DNA from: Candidatus Metaruminococcus caecorum
GTDB taxonomy: Bacteria; Bacillota; Clostridia; Oscillospirales; Ruminococcaceae
Direction: 5' to 3'
Assembly: GCA_904420045.1 (NCBI GenBank)
Contig: CAJFTY010000030.1
Span: 1 to 55,701 of the forward strand
DNA length: 55,701 nucleotides
Shown here: piece after piece, positions 17,332 to 26,064 of the stretch
Layout of the letters: the number at the start of each line of letters is the position of its first letter
Numbering within the stretch: position 1 is the first letter of the stretch
Position numbers and translations under genes: made by a program
The notes under the pieces: model-generated
Seen by the model: the letters and a program-made list of their open reading frames with translations, nothing else
Told to the model about the DNA's origin: nothing
Databases searched by the model: none

Positions 17332-18540
17332 TTATGCCAATACGCTTAACAGTACACCGGCCGCAACTGCGGATCCAATGACTCCCGCAACGTTGGGGCC
17401 CATTGCGTGCATCAACAGGAAGTTGGAAGGATTCTCCTTTTGCCCCACCTTCTGGGATACTCGAGCCGCCATCGGAACTGCAGAAACACCAGCGGAACCA
17501 ATCAAGGGATTAACCTTACCCTTGGTGACAAAGCACATCACCTTGCCCAACAGCACACCAGCAGCTGTTCCGATGCCGAACGCGAACAGCCCCAGCAGGA
17601 TGATCGCCGCCGTACCAAGAGACAGGAAGTATTCTGCTTTGGCGGTCGCGCCAACCGTGACGCCCAGGAAGATCGTGATGATGTTCATCAGTTCGTTTTG
17701 GGCGGTTTTGACCAGACGCTCCACCACGCCGCTTTCCCGCATCAGGTTGCCCAGCATCAGCATCGCCATCAGAGGAGCTGCCGAAGGCACGATCAGAGAA
17801 ACGACCAGCGTAACCATAATGGGGAAAATGATCTTTTCAGTTCTGGATACCGGCCGGAGCTGTTTCATCACAATGGAACGCTCTTTTTTGGTGGTCAAAA
17901 GCTTCATGATCGGAGGCTGGATCACCGGAACAAGCGCCATATACGAATAAGCGGCGATTGCAATGGATCCCAACTTATCCGGTGCGAGTTCCTTGGCCAC
18001 ATAGATGGCCGTTGGCCCGTCTGCGCCGCCGATAATGGCAATCGCGCCCGCGTCTTTCAGGGTGAACATCAGCTGTTCGATCCCCAACTCAAGTCCAAGC
18101 TGGCCAACAAGCAGAGCCCCCAGGAAGGTGACAAAAATGCCAGCCTGCGCCGCCGCGCCCAGCAAAAAGCTTTTGGGATTGGCAATCAATGGGCCAAAGT
18201 CGGTCATACAGCCGATTCCCAGGAAGATCAAAGGCGGATAAATGCCCAGCTTGACGCCTAGATACAGAATATCCAGCAATCCCCCGTCGTGCAGAACCTG
18301 CCCATAATTAATGTCCTTGTTGACGAAAAATTCCATGTGGAACAATCCCGCGTTGGGAAGATTGGTGATAATGACGCCAAAAGCAATGGAAAGCAGCAGC
18401 AAAGGCTCAAACTGTTTCACAATCGCCAAATAGATTAACACACAGCCGATTGCAATCATCACCAGGGACTGCCACGTCATTCCCATAAAGCCGCTGTCAT
18501 TCACCAGTCCTAAGATGGTGTCTTTAAAAACTTCGAACAT
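17332..18540 (-). CDS. oadB: Na+-translocating decarboxylase beta subunit
   Basis: A 402-residue integral membrane protein of the OadB/GcdB/MmdB family, the sodium-pumping subunit of biotin-dependent decarboxylases. It couples release of CO2 from carboxybiotin to Na+ export. The signature GGADGPTAIYVA is present in mid-protein, and the membrane segments, including the GMTWQSLVMI start and the NVAGVIGSAVAAGVLL end, fit the family. It lies 41 bases downstream of the gamma-like subunit. Neither carboxyltransferase alpha nor biotin carrier is in this window, so the substrate (oxaloacetate, methylmalonyl-CoA or glutaconyl-CoA) cannot be assigned; the symbol follows the family. Confidence 0.9.
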   Translation of the reverse strand: MFEVFKDTILGLVNDSGFMGMTWQSLVMIAIGCVLIYLAIVKQFEPLLLLSIAFGVIITNLPNAGLFHMEFFVNKDINYGQVLHDGGLLDILYLGVKLGIYPPLIFLGIGCMTDFGPLIANPKSFLLGAAAQAGIFVTFLGALLVGQLGLELGIEQLMFTLKDAGAIAIIGGADGPTAIYVAKELAPDKLGSIAIAAYSYMALVPVIQPPIMKLLTTKKERSIVMKQLRPVSRTEKIIFPIMVTLVVSLIVPSAAPLMAMLMLGNLMRESGVVERLVKTAQNELMNIITIFLGVTVGATAKAEYFLSLGTAAIILLGLFAFGIGTAAGVLLGKVMCFVTKGKVNPLIGSAGVSAVPMAARVSQKVGQKENPSNFLLMHAMGPNVAGVIGSAVAAGVLLSVLA

Positions 18541-18581
18541 GGCTCACTTTCCTTTCTATGTGCAATGATGAAAAACTGGGA

Positions 18582-18965
18582 TTAAAAGGGACGGGTGTTT
18601 TCGGCGATCCCCGCCATGCTCCACGCGGAACGGCCCTCTTTTACCCGTTTAATGCTGCGGACCCGATACTGCTTGTCCGTGCCCTCGCTCATCATGGCAA
18701 CCGCGGCGCTGATCGCCGCCACCACATCACCGGTAATCCCTTGTTCCACTGCGGGCACTGCCTTGGGAGCGGTTTTCGGAGCCGGAGGAACCTGCGATTT
18801 GATTTCTTCAGCCGCTTTCTTTTTCTTTTTTTCTTTTCGGGCCGTGATTGCAATCATAACCTTGCCAAATACCCACACCAGAAAGATCAGCAGGCAGAGT
18901 ACGACGAACACAATAAAAAGGCCGACGAACATCAAAGAAAAATTAAAGATCCAGTCCATACGCAT
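18582..18965 (-). CDS. OadG-like decarboxylase gamma/delta subunit
   Basis: A 127-residue protein with one N-terminal membrane segment, a Lys-rich stretch, a Pro/Ala linker and a short conserved C-terminal region (ITGDVVAAISAAVAMM ... RSIKRV ... W). This is the OadG layout, which anchors and assembles the sodium pump. Immediately upstream of oadB, with a clear promoter before it. Other families have similar small subunits (MmdD), so the enzyme type stays open. Confidence 0.8.
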   Translation of the reverse strand: MRMDWIFNFSLMFVGLFIVFVVLCLLIFLVWVFGKVMIAITARKEKKKKKAAEEIKSQVPPAPKTAPKAVPAVEQGITGDVVAAISAAVAMMSEGTDKQYRVRSIKRVKEGRSAWSMAGIAENTRPF

Positions 18966-19027
18966 TGCTCCATTCCAGTTAAAAAATTCTATGAAAAAAA
19001 TACGTTTACTTTATGACAACTTTATTT

Positions 19028-19056
19028 ATTATACATGATTTCCTCATTTTTTGCAA
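19028..19056 (-). promoter_or_regulatory. Promoter of the decarboxylase pair
   Basis: Minus-strand TTGCAA (19051-19056) and a perfect TATAAT (19028-19033) with a 17-base spacer, about 65 bases before the gamma-subunit start. Confidence 0.75.
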
Positions 19057-19150
19057 TTAATTCGCTGATTTTTTTTGCCCAAATATCGCGAAAACTTTGT
19101 GATATTTTTGACAGAAATGATCGGAATGGGTTCCCGGTTTGATATAGAAG

Positions 19151-19180
19151 AAAAAACGGCACATCTCCGTGCCGTTTTTT
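19151..19180 (-). terminator. Terminator of galT
   Basis: Perfect 12-bp stem (AAAAAACGGCAC with GTGCCGTTTTTT) and a six-base loop, six bases after the galT stop; the minus strand ends in TTTTTT. Confidence 0.9.
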
Positions 19181-19186
19181 GCAGCT

Positions 19187-20176
19187 TTACGATTCGGGAT
19201 TTTCCTCGCAGAAGCGCTTGTGCGCCGCTCGAAGCTCCTCGGCCTTTTCTTCTGGAGCGGTGGGATTGCAGTGCGCCCAAACGCCGGTTTCGCTGGAGGC
19301 GTTAAACTTTTGTTTATCCGCACTGCGCATAGGCGGGAAAAATTCGATGTGAAAATGATAGAATTCTTCAGGATTCCCCTCCCCTTCATAATTGACGGGC
19401 GCGTTATGCATACACATCATATAGGGGAACGGATACCCAAACAAGCTATCCAGCATGCCGGCGGTTTGCCGGAGTGTGGAGGCCAGCGCCACCCGTTCTT
19501 CCTCGGTAAACTCACAGATATTCTGTTTATGGGCGTTGCTGATGATGTACACGCCGTAAGGATATTCAGTGAAAAATGGAAGAAACACGGTAAAGTGCTC
19601 GTTTTTGAAAATCACGCGCTGTTTAAAATCCTCTTCTTCCTGTTTCATCCGGCAGAAGATGCACTCGCCGGTTTCGTCTTTAAACTCCTTGGCCGAGGAG
19701 AGCTCCAGCTGGATCTTTTTCGGTACAAAGGGATAGCCGTAAATCTGGCCGTGAGGATGGGGCATGGTCACGCCCACCACATCTCCCCGGTTTTCAAAAA
19801 TGAACACATATTTGATTTTATCGTCCTTGCTGATTTCCTCAAACCGCTGACACCACAGATCCACGAGTTTTGTGATATGGGGAACCGACAGCTGCGGCAG
19901 TGTCACCGTGTGTTCGGGAGAATACAAAATCACCTCGCACTTGCCGTAAGAGTCCGCCACCTTGTAAAAATCCGTGGCCACATCGTCCGGTGCAGGAGGA
20001 TTCTGAGACAGGGCGGGAAAATCGTTGTCATATTTGAGCACGTCGAAATGCTCCGGCACTTTTCCGGAACCGGGGCAAAATGGGCACCAGTCCTTGGGCA
20101 TTTGAGGACGGTTCTGCCGGTGAGACGCAATCATCACCCAGTCTTTTGTCAAAGGATGCCATCTTAATTCTGCCAT
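19187..20176 (-). CDS. galT: Galactose-1-phosphate uridylyltransferase
   Basis: A 329-residue class I GalT of the HIT superfamily. It exchanges UMP between UDP-glucose and galactose-1-phosphate in the Leloir pathway. The active-site HPHGQ is present (near residue 140, nucleophile is the second His), with two Cys pairs (CPFC and CIFC) that hold the structural metal, and the FHIEFFPP strand near the C-terminus. It follows galK by 34 bases with GAGGTGAAG upstream, so the two are an operon. galE is not in the window. Confidence 0.95.
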   Translation of the reverse strand: MAELRWHPLTKDWVMIASHRQNRPQMPKDWCPFCPGSGKVPEHFDVLKYDNDFPALSQNPPAPDDVATDFYKVADSYGKCEVILYSPEHTVTLPQLSVPHITKLVDLWCQRFEEISKDDKIKYVFIFENRGDVVGVTMPHPHGQIYGYPFVPKKIQLELSSAKEFKDETGECIFCRMKQEEEDFKQRVIFKNEHFTVFLPFFTEYPYGVYIISNAHKQNICEFTEEERVALASTLRQTAGMLDSLFGYPFPYMMCMHNAPVNYEGEGNPEEFYHFHIEFFPPMRSADKQKFNASSETGVWAHCNPTAPEEKAEELRAAHKRFCEENPES

Positions 20177-20210
20177 TGTTTACTTCACCTCAAAATAATG
20201 TTTCATCGTC

Positions 20211-21497
20211 TTATTGACCGCATACAAGCTCCACGCCGCCCGCCTGGCGGATCGACAGGATGTGGCAGCTCCCCTGCCCGAATACGGATTCCATCGTCTG
20301 CTGAAAATTCTCAGTCATCTCAGCGGGCACAAAACACTGGATGGTGCCGCCGAATCCGCCTCCGTGTACCCGCCAGGCTCCCCTGCCCCGCAGCAGGTGA
20401 TCCGCCAGGCAAAGCGCCACAGACATAGGCTGTTCCCGAACATTGGAAGCGCAGTATACGTTTTGCAGATACTGGTAGGAGGATTCTCCCGACTGGTTTA
20501 CATAGTTGCAAAACGCCTGAAAATCTTTATGATTTAACGCCTTGACCATACCGTCCACCCGGTCATTTTCCTTTAGGAAATGCATGGCCCGCAGCGCAGC
20601 TCGATCACCAGCCTTCTCACGGATCTCGGGGAGCCTAGCAAGCAATTGCTCCAGAGTGGTCTCCCGCAGGTATTCACAGCCTAAAAGCTCCGCTACCTGC
20701 CGCATCTCCGCAGGAATGGCTGCGTACTCGTGGGTCAGATCGGCATGGTCGCCGCCCACGTCCACGATGCACAGGGTGCAGCCGCTTTTGGCAAAGTCGT
20801 AGTCGATCTCCTGAATAACCGGTTTTTTGGTGTCTTTAAAATCAATGGTGATAATGCCGCCGACGCTGGAGGCCATTTGATCCATCAAGCCGCTGGGCTT
20901 GCCGAAAAACATGTTTTCTGCAAACTGGGCGATCTGGGCAATTTTCACAGGAGACACGCTGCCTCCGTTGTACAGATGGCTTAAAATGGTGCCCAGCAGA
21001 ACCTCAAATGCCGCGGAGGATGAAAGCCCCGAGCCTTTTAACACATTAGAAGTGGTGTAGGCGTTAAATCCGCCGATCCGAAGGCCCTCACCCTCAAATC
21101 CAGCGGCCACGCCGCGAATTAGCGAAGCGGAACGGTTGATTTCGTCCACGTCTTTAACCAGATAGGAGATGTCCACCATATCCTCTGGAAAGCCCTCCGA
21201 CTTTACGTGCACCAACGTTCCCTCCTGGGGCGCCGCAACGGCGATTACATCCAGGTTGACGCTGGCCGCCACCACGCATCCATGGTTGTGGTCGGTATGG
21301 TTTCCGCCGATTTCAGTCCGTCCTGGTGCAGAAAACAGCCGAATGTTGTCCGAATCTCCGTACAGGGCGACAAACTCCCGGACAGCGCCGCTGTAACGCT
21401 CCCGCTGCTTTGCAATATTCTGCTGGCCGTACAACCGGGCAAACACGTCGTCAAACGCACCGTTTTCTAGAGAAGCAATCAGATTTTTGCTGTCCAT
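20211..21497 (-). CDS. galK: Galactokinase
   Basis: A 428-residue GHMP kinase that phosphorylates galactose at C1. The N-terminal signature GRTEIGGNHTDHNHG (galactokinase), the ATP loop GSGLSSSAA and the C-terminal GGFGGTIQCF motif are all present. It is longer than the roughly 390 residues of E. coli GalK, as usual for this clade of Firmicutes. First gene of the galKT operon and divergent from an AraC regulator. AGGAG lies about 12 bases before the ATG, a wide spacing. Confidence 0.95.
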   Translation of the reverse strand: MDSKNLIASLENGAFDDVFARLYGQQNIAKQRERYSGAVREFVALYGDSDNIRLFSAPGRTEIGGNHTDHNHGCVVAASVNLDVIAVAAPQEGTLVHVKSEGFPEDMVDISYLVKDVDEINRSASLIRGVAAGFEGEGLRIGGFNAYTTSNVLKGSGLSSSAAFEVLLGTILSHLYNGGSVSPVKIAQIAQFAENMFFGKPSGLMDQMASSVGGIITIDFKDTKKPVIQEIDYDFAKSGCTLCIVDVGGDHADLTHEYAAIPAEMRQVAELLGCEYLRETTLEQLLARLPEIREKAGDRAALRAMHFLKENDRVDGMVKALNHKDFQAFCNYVNQSGESSYQYLQNVYCASNVREQPMSVALCLADHLLRGRGAWRVHGGGFGGTIQCFVPAEMTENFQQTMESVFGQGSCHILSIRQAGGVELVCGQ

Positions 21498-21556
21498 ATC
21501 CGCTCAATCTCCTATTCCATTCGATTTCAATTGACCCTAGAAGGATCTTCCTTTTA

Positions 21557-21585
21557 AGTTTACACGAACCGCATCCTCATTGCAA
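21557..21585 (-). promoter_or_regulatory. Promoter of galKT
   Basis: Minus-strand TTGCAA (21580-21585) and TAAACT (21557-21562), spacer 17. The -10 is imperfect (4 of 6), as expected for an activator-dependent promoter. Confidence 0.5.
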
Positions 21586-21616
21586 CTTTCCTATCGTTCA
21601 ATTTCATGGATTATTG

Positions 21617-21645
21617 TTGCATTTTTCCTGCCGTTTATTTATAAT
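21617..21645 (+). promoter_or_regulatory. Promoter of the AraC regulator
   Basis: TTGCAT (21617-21622) and a perfect TATAAT (21640-21645) with a 17-base spacer, about 47 bases before the TTG start. The two divergent -35 boxes are only about 30 bases apart, so one bound regulator could touch both. Confidence 0.75.
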
Positions 21646-21692
21646 TAAAATGAAGAAAAAATGTGTGCTTATCCGGAGAGGAGGAGATCTGT

Positions 21693-22550
21693 TTGGATCA
21701 GCATACCTTTAAACATTCTTACAAAAATACCTTGCGGGAAAACCTCAGCCTAACGGTGTACAACACCGGCTTTCAAAAATGCGCAGAAGGCGATTCCTGG
21801 GGGCCTGCTGTACGGGATCATTATCTGATTCACTACGTCGCTTCTGGAAAGGGGCACTTTACCTGCTGTGACGTGCAGCACCATCCGGGACAGGGAGATT
21901 TGTTCTGTATTTTTCCCGGGCAGATCGCTTCATACACAGCGGACTCCCAGGAGCCTTGGGAGTATTTCTGGGTGGGATTTAACGGTACCGAAGCCAAACG
22001 GCTGATGGAACTTACCGGATTTTCCACGGAAAATCCGGTACTTCACTATAAAAAAGACGACCGGCTGAAAAAAAGGCTGCTGGATATCTATCGCCATCGG
22101 GGAAGCCAGCCCTTAAACGACTGCCAAATGGCGGGAAGCTTGTACTTGTTCTTAGGAGAGCTCATTCAGATGAGCGAATCGGCTCATCCGGCTGCCACCC
22201 GGCACTACGGAAGCTATCTGGAGCGGGGAATGCGGTTTATACAGTACAACTATGCCGACAGCATCAGTGTAGAAGATATTGCCTCCTACGTAGGGATCAG
22301 CCGCAGCCATCTGTATCGGATCTTTATAGAAAGCACCGGACTTTCCCCAAACGAATTTTTATCAAAATTTAGGATCAACGAAGCGTGCAGCCTGTTGCGC
22401 AAAGGCGAGCTTTCCGTTAATCAGGTGGCAAGTTCGGTCGGATATACCGATGCACTTTATTTTTCCCGGGTGTTCCGCAAAATAAAAGGCGTTTCCCCTT
22501 CCCAATATTTTGCAGTCTGTCAAAACCGGCAGGAAGATTCCAACCGCTAA
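21693..22550 (+). CDS. AraC-family regulator, probably of galKT
   Basis: A 285-residue AraC/XylS regulator. The N-terminal half is a cupin-like sugar-sensing domain; the last 100 residues are a double helix-turn-helix (VEDIASYVGISRSHLYRIF and a second helix around VASSVGYTDALYFSRVF). I place the start at TTG 21693, seven bases after GGAGAGGAGGAG; the frame extends ten codons further to a GTG without a good site. It is divergent from galK, so galactose control is the natural guess. Confidence 0.85.
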   Translation: MDQHTFKHSYKNTLRENLSLTVYNTGFQKCAEGDSWGPAVRDHYLIHYVASGKGHFTCCDVQHHPGQGDLFCIFPGQIASYTADSQEPWEYFWVGFNGTEAKRLMELTGFSTENPVLHYKKDDRLKKRLLDIYRHRGSQPLNDCQMAGSLYLFLGELIQMSESAHPAATRHYGSYLERGMRFIQYNYADSISVEDIASYVGISRSHLYRIFIESTGLSPNEFLSKFRINEACSLLRKGELSVNQVASSVGYTDALYFSRVFRKIKGVSPSQYFAVCQNRQEDSNR

Positions 22551-22789
22551 CATCTCTTTTGTGGTTGACACGGGCTTTACGAGTAACAAAGCCAAGACTG
22601 TGTTTTCTGATTGGTCCGTCACAAGTATCATAAATGCAAGCATTCTCTGATCCCATGACCGTTTGTATTGCCGAGCACAAGTAAGGCACTGAAAACTGTC
22701 CATTGCCGGCGGTTGTCTTAAAGAGGAGCAAAGCGGCGGACAATCAAAATCAATAAAAAACAGGTGCAAAACTGAAAGGAGTCAATCTC

Positions 22790-23593
22790 ATGAATCTGGA
22801 TCAATTGTTTGCTAAGCTCAACGAATTATGGCCCAAACTGCTGTTTGCAGTCTTGTTGGTTTTAGTAGGCTTTTTACTCTCGAAGCTTGTTTTGAAACTG
22901 GTGAAAAAAGGTCTGAAGCGCGGAAAACTAGACCCTACTTACCATGGTTTTTTTCTTTCTTTGATTAAAATTGCCCTGTATTCGGTTGTTCTGTTTATCG
23001 GCTTGACCACAGTAGGGGTTCCCGCCGCCTCGCTTGTAACGGTTTTTGGCGCGGTCGGCCTCGCCATCTCCCTGGCAGTGAAAGACAGCCTGGCCAATCT
23101 GGCGGGAGGATTTTTAGTGCTGTTTTCCCATCCCTTTGGTGTAGGAGATTATGTGGAACTGGAAGGCGTTTCAGGAACGGTGAAAAGCATTAATCTCTTG
23201 TACACGCGGCTGAACACGCCGGACAACAAGGGTGTATATATTCCAAACGGACAGGTGGCGAACGCCACGATTATCAATTCCTCCGCAGAGGAAAACCGCA
23301 GGCTGGACATGGTGTTTTCCATCGGATATGAGGACGATATTCCCACCGCCAAGGCGATTTTAGAGCGGGTAATTCAAAACGATCCCCTTGCGCTTACAGA
23401 TCCGGCCCCAACTATCCGGGTGGGCGAACAGGCTGCCAGCTCCATCAACATCGACGTGAAGGTCTGGGTATTCAAAGATAATTATGGAGATCTTAAATAT
23501 AATTTGAACGAACAGGTGAAAAACGAGTTTGACAAAGCGGGGATTACCATCCCCTATCCCCAATTGTCCGTGAGCGTTACCAAAGCCGAATAA
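22790..23593 (+). CDS. mscS: Small-conductance mechanosensitive channel
   Basis: A 267-residue MscS-family channel that opens on membrane tension to release solutes after osmotic downshock. Three membrane segments occupy residues 15-105, with the pore helix rich in Ala/Gly (VTVFGAVGLAISLAVKDSLA). The beta domain (VGDYVELEGVSGTV ... NTPDNKGVYIPNGQV) and alpha/beta tail follow. AAAGGAG sits nine bases before the ATG. A standalone gene ended by a strong terminator. The 239 bases before it hold no gene or clear promoter. Confidence 0.95.
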   Translation: MNLDQLFAKLNELWPKLLFAVLLVLVGFLLSKLVLKLVKKGLKRGKLDPTYHGFFLSLIKIALYSVVLFIGLTTVGVPAASLVTVFGAVGLAISLAVKDSLANLAGGFLVLFSHPFGVGDYVELEGVSGTVKSINLLYTRLNTPDNKGVYIPNGQVANATIINSSAEENRRLDMVFSIGYEDDIPTAKAILERVIQNDPLALTDPAPTIRVGEQAASSINIDVKVWVFKDNYGDLKYNLNEQVKNEFDKAGITIPYPQLSVSVTKAE

Positions 23594-23606
23594 GAAAAAT
23601 AGCCAC

Positions 23607-23642
23607 AACCCCCGGCTGGATGAAACGATCCAGCCGGGGGTT
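23607..23642 (+). terminator. Terminator of mscS
   Basis: A 14-bp perfect stem (AACCCCCGGCTGGA with TCCAGCCGGGGGTT), eight-base loop, followed by TTGTTGATT, which also begins the next promoter. Confidence 0.85.
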
Positions 23643-23644
23643 TG

Positions 23645-23673
23645 TTGATTCGGGGGTTTTCTGAAATTAAAAT
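23645..23673 (+). promoter_or_regulatory. Promoter of the Mn catalase
   Basis: TTGATT (23645-23650) and TAAAAT (23668-23673), spacer 17, starting directly after the mscS terminator stem and about 75 bases before the catalase start. Confidence 0.6.
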
Positions 23674-23745
23674 ACAACTGTTGCAAAACCTGAAAAATAT
23701 TTTGGCAAAGCCTGCGCAAACTAAACACGAAAGGAGATTTGCCCT

Positions 23746-24411
23746 ATGTTTAAACATGAAAAACAACTGTTTCACCCTGTGGAAATTGAAAAGCCCAATC
23801 CTCAATATGCCGCACTGCTGCAGGAGCAGTTGGGAGGCGGAAACGGCGAGCTGAAAGCCGCTATGCAATACATGTCCCAGAGCTTTCGAATTAAAGATCC
23901 TGAAATCAAAGATTTATTTCTGGACATCGCTGCGGAAGAACTTGGCCACATGGAAATGGTTGCTCAGACCATCAACCTGCTGAATGGCCACGATGTGGAT
24001 GCTCAAGCGGTGGCGGCAGGAGAAATTCAGTCTCATGTCATTCTTGGGCTGAATCCCGGCCTGATTAATGCATCTGGTTATTCCTGGACTGGCGACTACG
24101 TAACAGTTACCGGCGACCTGTGCGCAGATTTGCTGTCCAACATCGCGTCGGAACAGCGGGCCAAGGTTGTCTATGAATACCTGTATCGCCAAATCAACGA
24201 TAAAAAAGTACGGGAAACCATTGATTTTCTTCTCAATCGAGAAGAAGCGCATAACGCATTATTCCGGGAAGCGTTTAATAAAGTGCAGGATACTGGCTCC
24301 AATCGGGATTTCGGCACAACCAAAGCTGCGAAAATGTATTTTAGCATGTCCAGCCCTTCTCCAAACTCCGATTTTCCAAACACCAATGTCACGCCCCCTT
24401 CCTTTCAGTGA
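23746..24411 (+). CDS. Manganese catalase family protein
   Basis: A 221-residue ferritin-like four-helix protein of the non-haem manganese catalase (KatN/CotJC) family, which splits hydrogen peroxide. Metal ligands are visible in both halves: an early Glu (NGELKAAMQY), EELGHMEM, then ASEQRAK and REEAHNALF. The ligand set looks complete. It fits oxygen or peroxide defence in an anaerobe; CotJC relatives are spore-coat proteins, so a spore role is possible. GAAAGGAG is upstream of the ATG. Confidence 0.9.
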   Translation: MFKHEKQLFHPVEIEKPNPQYAALLQEQLGGGNGELKAAMQYMSQSFRIKDPEIKDLFLDIAAEELGHMEMVAQTINLLNGHDVDAQAVAAGEIQSHVILGLNPGLINASGYSWTGDYVTVTGDLCADLLSNIASEQRAKVVYEYLYRQINDKKVRETIDFLLNREEAHNALFREAFNKVQDTGSNRDFGTTKAAKMYFSMSSPSPNSDFPNTNVTPPSFQ

Positions 24412-24418
24412 TAAAGCG

Positions 24419-24467
24419 AATGATTCAACCCCCGCCTCTCTAGCAAAGAGGCGGGGGTTGAATCATT
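24419..24467. terminator. Long bidirectional terminator
   Basis: A perfect 21-bp stem (24419-24439 with 24447-24467) around a seven-base loop, between the convergent catalase and aminotransferase genes. Unusually long for a simple terminator. Confidence 0.9.
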
Positions 24468-24479
24468 TGGATATACATA

Positions 24480-25763
24480 TTATTCCGCCAGCAGTTTTTC
24501 CACGCTGGCGAGCTTGACGCAAAGGCAGAACAATTCCATCGCAAGCTCCAGTTCTTCGTTGGGCGGGAAGGTGGGCGCCAGACGAATATTGGCGTCATGA
24601 GGATCTTTGCCGTAAGGATAACTGGCACCTGCGCCGGTAAGCACCACACCGGCCTCTTTGCAGAGCTGCACAGTGCGTTTTGCACAACCGTCCAGGGTGT
24701 ACACCGACACAAAATATCCGCCTTTGGGCTCTTTCCAGGTGGCGGCCTCCAACGGTGCCAGCTCCCGGCTCAGATGATCCAGCACGATTTGGAATTTGGG
24801 AGCCAGGATCTCGGCGTGTTTTTTCATGTGGGCGCGAACGCCGTCGGCGTCTTTGAAAAACCGCATATGCCGGAGCTGATTGATCTTGTCGCCGCAGATG
24901 GTCTGGATTGCGAGCAGTTTTTTCAGATACTCCACATTGTTTTTGCTTGCACCTAAAGCGGCAATTCCCGCGCCGGGGAAGGTGATTTTCGACGTGGAGG
25001 CAAAGGTGAATACCATATCTTCCTTCCCGGTCTTTTTGCACTCCGCCATTAGGTTAAGCAGGGTATCGTGATCCTCAAACAGATGGTGAATGACATAGGC
25101 GTTGTCCCAAAAGATCCGGAAATCATTCGCTTTGGGCTCTAGGTTTGCAAACCGCCGGACCACCTGGTCGGAATAAGTAATGCCATCCGGATTGGAGTAA
25201 ATCGGCACGCACCAAATTCCCTTGACGGCAGGGTCGTTGTTGACGTACTGTTCTACCATATCCATATCCGGGCCGTCGGGCAGCATGGGAACGGTAATCA
25301 TCTCGATGCCGAACAGTTCACAGATGGCAAAGTGCCGGTCGTATCCGGGAGCAGGACACAAAAATTTGATCTTGCCACACTGGTTCCAGGGCTTTTCCGA
25401 GCCGTACACCCCAAACTGCATGGCGCGCTGTACCGTATCATACATCATGTTCAGGCTGGAGTTTCCGCCTACAATGATTTCATCCGGAGACATTTCCAGA
25501 ATATCCGCAAACATCTGCTTGGCTTCCGGAATGCCGTCCAACAAACCGTAGTTGCGCACATCGGTTCCGTCCTGCGCGCGCATATCCCCGTCCGGCTTGA
25601 GGACATCCATCATCCCGTTGGAAAGATTCAGCTGTACCGCCCCGGGCTTTCCCCGGGACATATCAAGCTTTAGCCCACGCGCTTTAAAATCCTCGTACTG
25701 TTTGTCCAGCTGAGCTTTCATGGAAACAAGCTGCTGTTTCGAACATTCTTTTAAAGAAGCCAT
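24480..25763 (-). CDS. PLP-dependent aminotransferase class I (Asp_aminotransf type)
   Basis: A 427-residue fold-type I enzyme close to PF12897 (putative aspartate aminotransferases). SRGKPG and NYGLLDG near the N-terminus, the WDNAYVIHHL strand with the PLP-contacting Asp/Tyr, and the Schiff-base lysine in STSKITFPGAG are present. Start at 25763 has GGAGG six bases upstream; a longer frame to 25811 lacks one. Likely aspartate/glutamate transamination, though the precise amino donor is not shown. Confidence 0.85.
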   Translation of the reverse strand: MASLKECSKQQLVSMKAQLDKQYEDFKARGLKLDMSRGKPGAVQLNLSNGMMDVLKPDGDMRAQDGTDVRNYGLLDGIPEAKQMFADILEMSPDEIIVGGNSSLNMMYDTVQRAMQFGVYGSEKPWNQCGKIKFLCPAPGYDRHFAICELFGIEMITVPMLPDGPDMDMVEQYVNNDPAVKGIWCVPIYSNPDGITYSDQVVRRFANLEPKANDFRIFWDNAYVIHHLFEDHDTLLNLMAECKKTGKEDMVFTFASTSKITFPGAGIAALGASKNNVEYLKKLLAIQTICGDKINQLRHMRFFKDADGVRAHMKKHAEILAPKFQIVLDHLSRELAPLEAATWKEPKGGYFVSVYTLDGCAKRTVQLCKEAGVVLTGAGASYPYGKDPHDANIRLAPTFPPNEELELAMELFCLCVKLASVEKLLAE

Positions 25764-25837
25764 AACTACCTCCGACGCATCTGTGTATTTTCGTCTGATT
25801 CGGAAATTCATTGTTTCCTTTTTTCGACAGTATTATT

Positions 25838-25866
25838 ATTGTACTATATGCCGGCTAATTTTGCAA
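25838..25866 (-). promoter_or_regulatory. Promoter of the aminotransferase
   Basis: Minus-strand TTGCAA (25861-25866) and TACAAT (25838-25843), spacer 17, about 75 bases before the start. Confidence 0.7.
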
Positions 25867-25997
25867 GTGCAAAAACAGAATCCTGCAAATAAACAAAACC
25901 AAATTTTATTTCATTCTTTTCATAAAAGTTGGTCATTTTAGAAGATTTTGTTGGTAGGATTCTCATTATCCTATGCGCTGGTCCCCAATCGGGTTCC

Positions 25998-26049
25998 ATA
26001 GAAAACAGGAAAAGCCACGCGTTCAAGCGTGGCTTTTCCTGTTTTCTAT
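25998..26049 (-). terminator. Terminator of asnS with 23-bp perfect stem
   Basis: Arms 25998-26020 and 26027-26049 pair without a mismatch around a GTTCAA loop, 15 bases after the asnS stop. The stem is very long for a terminator, but an upper GC part and lower A/T part give the usual look. Confidence 0.85.
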
Positions 26050-26064
26050 AAAAGCTCTCGATCA

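Noticed and set aside
19169-20167. 332-residue plus-strand frame opposite galT
   Set aside because: Antisense shadow of a GalT gene with full active-site motifs.
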